The notes under the pieces were generated by a model. It saw only the letters and a program-made list of their open reading frames with translations. It had not been told where the DNA came from and ran no database searches. From NCBI GenBank assembly GCA_043808325.1, contig JAZDEY010000055.1, forward strand, positions 1 through 31,018: DNA of 31,018 nucleotides, read 5' to 3'. Position numbers and translations under genes: made by a program. Positions 26,125 to 31,018 of this stretch are shown one piece after another (the stretch's first letter is position 1; every line of letters begins with the position of its first letter). Source of the stretch: JAZDEY01 sp043808325 [NCBI: Candidatus Eiseniibacteriota bacterium]. GTDB lineage: Bacteria > Arandabacterota > Arandabacteria > Arandabacterales.

Positions 26125-27342
26125 CTACCTCCCTGGCGGAGCCGAATACCTGGATTCGGTCCCATCGGACCAGACTACGTCGGGAAAGAGTAGCGCAAGA
26201 CCATCCTTCGCTAAGCTTGCTCTGCCCACGGCATACTCCAATGTCTTGGTCTCACCGGGGGCGAACGCCAGCACCGGTGTCCGCACAAGGAAAACGCGAA
26301 AGCCGCTGTCCAACACCCGGGTCGAGTCCAGGGCTATTGTGGGGCTATCGAAGTCGAGCGTAACCAAGCCCTCGCCTGTCGAGTCCATCCATGCGAACTC
26401 ATTGGGAACTATCTCTCGTTTGGGATTGAAACACACGAAGGCCGCTGCAAACTCGGCCCTGCCACTGCCGAAGTCAATCTTGAGCTCAGGTGACATGTAG
26501 GACGGGGCCCCGCCGGGGAGGGTATCGCTGCCCACGGCAAGAGGATTCCCAAGGTCAACCATTGCCGCAAGGTAGTCGAGGTCGCTGGCCGCAAAGGCCC
26601 TCTGCCGTGTGACAATCCCCTGGCCGGGCGCAAATCCGACGTCGTGCCGGCTGCCTCCCACTCCGGTTCTTGGGTGGTTGGACCAGATGAATCTGACCGA
26701 ATCAACACTGGAGCCAAGCCATGTGAAATCGTAGCGGACGATGAAATACGGCCGACCGCGCCTCATAACGAGCGTCCTCGCCACGGCAACCGTGTCCCGG
26801 GATCCGGTGTTCTTAATAAATTCCCAGGTCTGCCGCCAGGATACGGAGTCCGGCGTCTCGTAGAGCCTGGTAAGAGTGATATCGTTGATCCTGGTGTTGG
26901 CCCCCTGTGTGGTCACATCGGCCGCGCTCTCGAATATCTCATGCCGGTCCTGCAATTGAAGGCGATGGAAGCGCCACAGCCGCTTCTGTGTCTGCCTGTT
27001 GATGCCGGTCATAGGTCCCCAGAGTCGAAGGTGGGGATTGACGTCTTTGACCCACTGCACATAAAGCGAAAGCGTGTCTCCGGTGCGGTCGACCTCGACA
27101 AAGTCATAGCCGCTGTCGCTTTGAGCACCTGTGTACCGGTGCGTGAACACCGTGTCCCGACCGGCAGAAATGCTGGTGCCCCGGTCGCTCCTCACGGCGA
27201 CCGCGCTTCCACAGCCGCCCCTGGGACCGGCGTAGTGATCGGCGCTGCGGCCGGAACTTGGGTGCGAACCTACCGAATCGAGTCTGGCCGCAGCCAGAAT
27301 CAGCATTACCAAGAACACCACAAAACCGACCCGGCGTCTCAT
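26125..27342 (-). CDS. Secreted protein of unknown function next to the sugar transporter
   Basis: A 405-residue protein I do not recognise. Residues 1-~22 form a basic-hydrophobic signal peptide (MRRRVGFVVFLVMLILAAA) with likely cleavage soon after; no lipobox is seen. The rest is rich in alternating beta-strand-like segments, Asp, Ser, Thr and aromatic residues, such as WRQTWEFIKNTGS and YFIVRYDFTWLGSSVDSVRF, and lacks membrane helices. This suggests a periplasmic or secreted beta-sandwich, similar in feel to carbohydrate-active or mutarotase-like folds, but no catalytic motif can be named. It is the first gene of the run that continues into the binding lipoprotein and permeases, so it probably helps capture or process the same carbohydrate. 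The function is inferred only from context. Confidence 0.7.
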   Translation of the reverse strand: MRRRVGFVVFLVMLILAAARLDSVGSHPSSGRSADHYAGPRGGCGSAVAVRSDRGTSISAGRDTVFTHRYTGAQSDSGYDFVEVDRTGDTLSLYVQWVKDVNPHLRLWGPMTGINRQTQKRLWRFHRLQLQDRHEIFESAADVTTQGANTRINDITLTRLYETPDSVSWRQTWEFIKNTGSRDTVAVARTLVMRRGRPYFIVRYDFTWLGSSVDSVRFIWSNHPRTGVGGSRHDVGFAPGQGIVTRQRAFAASDLDYLAAMVDLGNPLAVGSDTLPGGAPSYMSPELKIDFGSGRAEFAAAFVCFNPKREIVPNEFAWMDSTGEGLVTLDFDSPTIALDSTRVLDSGFRVFLVRTPVLAFAPGETKTLEYAVGRASLAKDGLALLFPDVVWSDGTESRYSAPPGR

Positions 27343-27414
27343 AGTCTATCCGTGATCTCCAGCACTTCTGGTTGCAGCCTCACCCGGCTCGTGCCGGCCA
27401 GCACCACGTCTCTG

Positions 27415-27462
27415 CGTACCGGGCCAGGATGGTGGCAGCAATGACGGGGCTCCCCCGGTACG
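27415..27462. repeat. 9-bp perfect inverted repeat upstream of the sugar operon
   Basis: CGTACCGGG (27415-27423) and its exact complement CCCGGTACG (27454-27462) are separated by 30 bases. They lie downstream of a putative promoter and upstream of the secreted-protein gene. They may form a leader hairpin or two half-sites for a repressor acting by looping. The structure is real in sequence; the role is unknown. Confidence 0.45.
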
Positions 27463-27487
27463 GCCGACCGCGCAATCTCAGTCAATG

Positions 27488-27514
27488 GATATACCTTCCC
27501 GCACGCGGTGTCAA
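27488..27514 (-). promoter_or_regulatory. Putative promoter of the secreted protein / sugar ABC operon
   Basis: On the minus strand TTGACA (27509-27514) precedes TATATC (27488-27493) with a 15-base spacer, shorter than the preferred 17. Transcription would start near 27481, leaving a leader of about 140 bases that contains the 9-bp inverted repeat. The short spacer suggests a weak or activator-dependent promoter. Confidence 0.4.
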
Positions 27515-27530
27515 AGTGATTCTTGCGGCC

Positions 27531-28277
27531 CTAGTGGGGGTGTCTGTGTCGAAGGACATGTGGTGTCTCAAGCCCGTGTTCGAGCATCAAAGTCTGGTCT
27601 GAGAGCACATCGACCGTCCGGCCATCGGTCACGATGGTCCCGCGGTCCATAAGAATCACTCGATGGCAGGTCTCGACCACCAGTTCTAGGTCGTGGGTGG
27701 CGACGATCTGCGTGACGGGCAGGCTCCGCAACAAGGTCTTCAGCTCGCGCCTGCCCCGGGGGTCCAGATCGCTGGTGGGCTCATCCAGAGCCAGCATGCG
27801 TGCCTCGCAAGCGAGCAGCCCGGCTATGCAGACTCGGCGCTTCTCCCCCCGACTGAGGTGGTGCGGATGGCGTTCTCCAAAATCCTTGAGACCGACCTGC
27901 TCCAGTGCCACCGATACGCGAGTCGAAAGGTCCGATCCCCGCAAGCCCATCTGCTGCGGGCCGAACGCCACGTCCTCCCACACCGTGGGGCAGAAGATCT
28001 GATCATCGGGGTCCTGGAACAGCAGGCCCACCTGGGATCGGATCAATCTGAGATTCGGGTCTGCGGCCGGCTTTCCATAGACATGAACCGCCGGCCAAGA
28101 TTGAGGATGCTCTGGGAGAAGCCCGTTGAGATGCAGCAACAAAGTGGATTTGCCGGCCCCATTCGGCCCGACCAATCCGACTCTCTCGCCCTCAGCAAGA
28201 GCGAAGCTTACGTTGCTCAAGGCGATTGTGCCGTCCGCATAACAATAGCCCAACTCCTCCACCTGCAGCGCCTTCAT
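27531..28277 (-). CDS. nikO: Energy-coupling ATPase of the nickel/cobalt transporter (NikO/CbiO type)
   Basis: A 248-residue ABC ATPase that powers ECF-type nickel/cobalt uptake from the cytoplasmic face. Walker A is GPNGAGKS at 37-44, the Q-loop is LLFQDPDDQIF, the signature is LSRGEKRR (a variant of LSGGQ, common in CbiO proteins), Walker B is MLALDEPTSDLD, and the switch His lies in IVATHDLE. The ATG at 28277 overlaps the nikQ stop in an ATGA arrangement; the frame is open further upstream but that part lies over nikQ. Last gene of the nik run. Nickel rather than cobalt specificity is inferred from nikR. Confidence 0.93.
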   Translation of the reverse strand: MKALQVEELGYCYADGTIALSNVSFALAEGERVGLVGPNGAGKSTLLLHLNGLLPEHPQSWPAVHVYGKPAADPNLRLIRSQVGLLFQDPDDQIFCPTVWEDVAFGPQQMGLRGSDLSTRVSVALEQVGLKDFGERHPHHLSRGEKRRVCIAGLLACEARMLALDEPTSDLDPRGRRELKTLLRSLPVTQIVATHDLELVVETCHRVILMDRGTIVTDGRTVDVLSDQTLMLEHGLETPHVLRHRHPH

Positions 28278-28900
28278 GTCCTCCACCCCCGTGCAGACAT
28301 GGCGGCGTACACGCGCTCCGCTCGCTCCGAGGTACGTACGAACAGATGGGCGACAATCGTTGCCGACGAACGCCAGACCCATAAGCGGCCGCCGGAGAAT
28401 GTCCGGCTCCTTCGCGCACGCATCATCCTCCCCATCTCCTCAGTGAGCAGGAAGATGTAGCGATGCATCAGCGCAAGGGTTGTGACCAGTATGGCCGGAG
28501 TCCGCGCACGGCGTAAGACGCGTAGGATATCGTAAAACCGGGTGGTGCTGGAGAGCAACACCAAGGTGAAGAGGCAAAGTGTGCTCTTCACGAGCAGGGC
28601 GGCCAGAATGCGAAACCCGTTCTGCTGAGCAAGTGAAAGAAGGGCAATGCTAAGGGCAAAAGGCTCCACCAGGAGCAGCCTCTTGGCGAGATGCAGCGCC
28701 GGCACCCGAGAGAGGGCTGCAACACCAAGGAGGGCCGAGGCGACCACCGCATAACCCAGCGCGGAACTCCGAGGTAGCATTGCTACCAGCGAAATTGACG
28801 CCAGTGCAGTCCCCAGCTTGATTGCCGCGGGAAGCCGATGGATCAGTCCGGTCCGGTGCTGATATGGGTCGAGCAGGAAATGGTGCAAGGGAGATTTCAT
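28274..28900 (-). CDS. nikQ: Energy-coupling transmembrane protein (NikQ/CbiQ type)
   Basis: A 208-residue membrane protein with four to five hydrophobic segments, the T component that links the substrate-binding NikMN to the ATPase. The cytoplasmic arginine-rich motif near the C-terminus (EEMGRMMRARRSRTFSG) corresponds to the ATPase-coupling Ala-Arg-Gly helices of EcfT/CbiQ proteins. Both ends use ATGA overlaps: its ATG overlaps the nikMN stop and its TGA overlaps the nikO start. This tight packing supports equal-ratio synthesis of the complex. Confidence 0.92.
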   Translation of the reverse strand: MKSPLHHFLLDPYQHRTGLIHRLPAAIKLGTALASISLVAMLPRSSALGYAVVASALLGVAALSRVPALHLAKRLLLVEPFALSIALLSLAQQNGFRILAALLVKSTLCLFTLVLLSSTTRFYDILRVLRRARTPAILVTTLALMHRYIFLLTEEMGRMMRARRSRTFSGGRLWVWRSSATIVAHLFVRTSERAERVYAAMSARGWRT

Positions 28901-29865
28901 CTCTCCCCTCTCGAATCTGAACTCGAGCGGCGCCGGGGGGTCAAGAACCTGGCCAGGAAATAGGCGAGGACGAAGGCGAAAACGGTGCCAGCGCAGGCAG
29001 CTATCGCTGTTGACAATACGGCAGACCTGATTCCAGGAACCGCGTAGTCGGATAAGCTCGAGATGAACAAGGCAGGCGAGGCGGCCTTATGCTCGAAACC
29101 CAACACAGCCGCAACCCTCTCGAGGCCGTCCGGCCAGCCGCAGGCAAATGGAGCAACAAATGCGGCTAGCCCAAGGCAGACCAGCAAACCATACGCAGTC
29201 AGCTCGCCGTACCGAGGTCTGGAAGTGGGGCGAGATTCTGAAAGCAGAAGCTCGGGACGTATGCGGGCGACCGCAGCGACCACCAGAGTGGTGCTCAAGG
29301 CCTCTCCAACGCCGATCAGCATGTGGACCGCGGTCATGGCCGGAAAGGCCGCGGCCCAGGCAACCGTGCCCGACAACGCGAGTTGGCCGGCGCAGGCGAT
29401 TGAAGCGGCCACAGTCGAACACCAGCAGGCAAAGGCGGTGGCGAAAAGCTGACTTCGCAAGCCGACTCCGGCAATGCGGCGAATCAAAGAATAGATGCCA
29501 TATCCGACTGTGGGCGCCACCAAAGCCATGTTGAAGATGTTGGCGCCGAGGGCGGTCACACCTCCGTCCGCAAACATGAAGCACTGAAGAATCAGAACGG
29601 CGCTCATAACGACGATCGCGGGGCTCGGCCCAAGCAAGACGGCGGCCAAGGTAGCCCCGATCAGGTGGCCCGACGTTCCACCGGCAACGGGGAAGTTCAG
29701 CATTTGCGCCGCAAATACCAAGGCAGAGGCCAGGCCGATCAGCGGCACGCGTGACGGTGGGAGATTCCGCCGGACATTGACAAGGGCAGTGCCGAGTCCA
29801 CCGGCGGCAATCACTCCGGTGGCCAGCGCCGTCCTGGCGTTTATGAATCCGTCGGGTATGTGCAT
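28897..29865 (-). CDS. nikM: NikMN fusion: nickel/cobalt-binding permease with PDGLE domain
   Basis: A 322-residue fused substrate-specificity component. Residues 1-~205 are the CbiM/NikM part. It starts MHIPDGF, where the free N-terminus and His2 are part of the metal site in characterised proteins, and contains NFPVAGGTSGHLIG and FADGGVTALGANIFNMA. Residues ~220-310 are a NikN-like module with the PDGLE motif at 245-249 flanked by membrane segments. Fusion of NikM and NikN is known in nickel systems. GGAGG lies nine bases before the ATG. The gene follows nikR by 28 bases. Cobalt transport is the alternative, but the adjacent NikR favours nickel. Confidence 0.93.
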   Translation of the reverse strand: MHIPDGFINARTALATGVIAAGGLGTALVNVRRNLPPSRVPLIGLASALVFAAQMLNFPVAGGTSGHLIGATLAAVLLGPSPAIVVMSAVLILQCFMFADGGVTALGANIFNMALVAPTVGYGIYSLIRRIAGVGLRSQLFATAFACWCSTVAASIACAGQLALSGTVAWAAAFPAMTAVHMLIGVGEALSTTLVVAAVARIRPELLLSESRPTSRPRYGELTAYGLLVCLGLAAFVAPFACGWPDGLERVAAVLGFEHKAASPALFISSLSDYAVPGIRSAVLSTAIAACAGTVFAFVLAYFLARFLTPRRRSSSDSRGER

Positions 29866-29893
29866 CCGTACACTCCTCCACCGACCGGCTGCG

Positions 29894-30322
29894 CTAGCTC
29901 CTGAATTGTTTTCCAGTGGTCGTGACCGTGAGTCTGCCGTGCTTGATGCCCTTGACCGCGATTAGCCTGTCCGCCAGTTTCCTCACGGCATCTGCGCGTC
30001 CGCGAAGCGCCAGCACCTCCAGGCAGTTGCGATGATCCAGGTGGACGTGCAGGGCCGCGACGATCAGGTCTTGATGGTGATGCTGAATGCCCGTCAGGAG
30101 AGCTTGAATCCCGGGCTTGTGATGGTCATACACCAGGGTCACTGTGCCCGCGATTTGGCTTGTCCCGACCTGCGCGTGATGTTCGACCAGGCTGGCAGAC
30201 ACCAAGTCGGCGAGCGCTTGGGATCGGCTCGGATAACCCTTTGTCTTTGCCATGACATCCAGCTGGGCTACCAAGTCGCTTCTCATCGAGATGCTAAACC
30301 GGCACAAGGAGTGGTTCTTCAT
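29894..30322 (-). CDS. nikR: Nickel-responsive transcriptional regulator NikR
   Basis: A 142-residue ribbon-helix-helix repressor. Residues 1-~45 form the DNA-binding domain (CRFSISMRSDLVAQLDVMAK). Residues ~60-135 form the ACT-like nickel-binding tetramerisation domain. By alignment with E. coli NikR the nickel ligands are His92, His94 and Cys100, with His81 from the partner subunit (E. coli His87, His89, Cys95, His76). The ATG at 30322 has AAAGG about seven bases upstream; the frame stays open further up but over the operator. It heads the nik run and a palindromic operator abuts its start codon, so it probably represses itself and the transporter when nickel is plentiful. Confidence 0.96.
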   Translation of the reverse strand: MKNHSLCRFSISMRSDLVAQLDVMAKTKGYPSRSQALADLVSASLVEHHAQVGTSQIAGTVTLVYDHHKPGIQALLTGIQHHHQDLIVAALHVHLDHRNCLEVLALRGRADAVRKLADRLIAVKGIKHGRLTVTTTGKQFRS

Positions 30323-30352
30323 AGTGTTACCTTTCTTGAGAAAGTTAACACT
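30323..30352. promoter_or_regulatory. NikR operator, 30-bp near-perfect palindrome
   Basis: On the minus strand the site reads AGTGTTAACTTTCT, CA, AGAAAGGTAACACT: two 14-base arms with one mismatch around a 2-base centre. Within it GTGTTAA-N14-GTAACAC matches the GTGTTAC-N13/14-GTAACAC motif reported for Geobacter-type NikR. It covers the ribosome binding site, touches the nikR ATG at 30322 and overlaps the predicted -10. Bound NikR would block the promoter directly. Confidence 0.8.
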
Positions 30353-30371
30353 CGGCATGACAGGTTGTCAA
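30343..30371 (-). promoter_or_regulatory. nikR operon promoter
   Basis: On the minus strand a perfect TTGACA (30366-30371) is followed after 17 bases by TTAACT (30343-30348, three of six consensus bases). The -10 lies inside the NikR palindrome. Transcription would begin near 30336, giving a leader of about 13 bases. The weak -10 is compensated by the perfect -35 and spacing; the position relative to the operator supports the call. Confidence 0.5.
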
Positions 30372-30460
30372 CGGGCAGACGATGGGAGCGCGGTCGGCCA
30401 TGGGTTGGCCTGCGAAAGCCGGGATTCAGGCCTAAGAAGCAAGCGCGGACAGGTGGAATA

Positions 30461-30537
30461 TGGTCGGGGCGACTGGATTTGAACCAGCGACCACTGGCCC
30501 CCCATGCCAGTGCGCTACCGGGCTGCGCTACGCCCCG
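30461..30537 (-). tRNA. tRNA-Pro (anticodon GGG)
   Basis: A cloverleaf on the minus strand: acceptor CGGGGCG/CGCCCCG, D arm GCGC/GCGC, anticodon stem CTGGC/GCCAG with loop ATGGGGG (anticodon GGG), T arm GCTGG-TTCAAAT-CCAGT and encoded CCA (30461-30463). It reads CCC/CCU codons. Its acceptor and D arms are nearly identical to the tRNA-Pro(CGG) at 20336. Position 32 is A rather than a pyrimidine, a minor oddity. Confidence 0.95.
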
Positions 30538-31018
30538 AAGTGCGCGCACAGATTACGCGGCGGACCGCGGATGTCAAGGGAGCCGCTCGAAGTGAATACG
30601 CGACCGGAGGCAGGGCTTCGCCTCAGATCTGTCCTGCCGCACCAGTTCATCCGTGTGGAGCCCGCCTCCTGTCCCTCCCAGCGCGTGCGTCCGCCGATCG
30701 CGCCGGCCCGCGCCCTGGAGGAGCGCAACCCAATGTGCCCGCCCGCTGGCGGAAGACCAGCTCCCCTGCACCACCGTGCGTCGTCGTCATCGCGGTCCGG
30801 TCGAACTCCGCGGACACGACTCGTTCCTCCGTGTCGCCGCCAGGTAACGCTCCTGCAGCCCGGTGCGAGCGGCCTCAGCCGCGACATCAACGCGGATGCG
30901 ACCAAATCGCCTCTCGAACCTGCCGATGGCCGGATGTCCCCACATGGCGACGATGGTGTGGCTGTTTCGCCACACGGTGGTGGTCGGATCACACCGACCG
31001 CCTGCCCGCACACCATTG
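30538..31018. other. 480-base GC-rich stretch without a recognisable gene
   Basis: The stretch is visibly more GC-rich than most of the window. On the minus strand a protein-like frame runs from the right edge to a stop at 30787 (with VWRNSHTIVAMWGHPAIGR and RIRVDVAAEAARTGLQERYL), and a neighbouring frame continues with SAEFDRTAMTTTHGGAGELVF before stopping. Together they might be one gene broken by a frameshift, or chance open frames in GC-rich DNA. I recognise no family, RNA or repeat here. Confidence 0.3.

Noticed and set aside
29880-30537. Nickel operon as an island integrated at tRNA-Pro(GGG)
   Set aside because: The tRNA 3' end does face the operon, but there is no integrase, no repeated tRNA 3' fragment on the far side, and the genes look like their neighbours in composition.

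Overview
The window looks like chromosomal sequence from a Gram-negative bacterium, probably an uncultured lineage. LptE, an LpxL/HtrB-type acyltransferase and a heptosyltransferase-like GT9 enzyme point to a lipopolysaccharide outer membrane. Base composition is moderately GC-rich. GTG and TTG starts behind good ribosome binding sites are common, and all three tRNA genes encode their CCA ends. I cannot assign a phylum from sequence alone. The NikR operator resembles the form I recall for Geobacter-type Deltaproteobacteria, but that does not settle taxonomy.

Layout. Positions 1-3089 hold a strong leftward promoter whose gene lies off the left edge, then the only rightward genes: a membrane-anchored TPR protein translationally coupled to a GH57 glycoside hydrolase. 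From about 3300 to 30537 every supported gene is on the minus strand. Read in transcription order (right to left) these are: tRNA-Pro(GGG); a nikR-nikMN-nikQ-nikO nickel regulator/transporter operon; a secreted protein of unknown function with a CUT1-type sugar ABC transporter (binding lipoprotein and two permeases, no ATPase); lpxL-like acyltransferase, GT2 glycosyltransferase and surE; tRNA-Pro(CGG); a surface-polysaccharide set (GT9, polysaccharide deacetylase and methyltransferase joined by ATGA overlaps) running into a LOG-like protein, acylphosphatase, apt and tRNA-Arg(CCU); a GAF-GGDEF diguanylate cyclase overlapping a UDP-sugar dehydrogenase and a sugar epimerase; a soluble sensor kinase and NtrC-type sigma-54 regulator overlapping lptE; trxB, leuS, a GT4 glycosyltransferase; and finally a decayed S9 peptidase pseudogene.

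How the genes fit together. Much of the window concerns the cell envelope: lipid A acylation, LPS delivery, nucleotide-sugar synthesis and several glycosyltransferases. A c-di-GMP synthase and a two-component system sit inside the same co-directional blocks. The nickel operon is a self-contained regulated module: a 30-bp near-perfect palindrome fills the space between the nikR start codon and the -10 region and fits the published GTGTTAC-N14-GTAACAC type of NikR site. The sugar transporter must borrow an ATPase encoded elsewhere.

The last 480 bases (30538-31018) are GC-rich, show only broken or unrecognisable reading frames, and are left unassigned. I saw no CRISPR array, insertion sequence, rRNA gene or prophage. 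No single undescribed system is proven here. The best leads are the NikR operator layout, the orphan sugar importer with its unknown secreted partner, a candidate sigma-54 promoter upstream of the diguanylate cyclase, and the segmentally deleted peptidase pseudogene.
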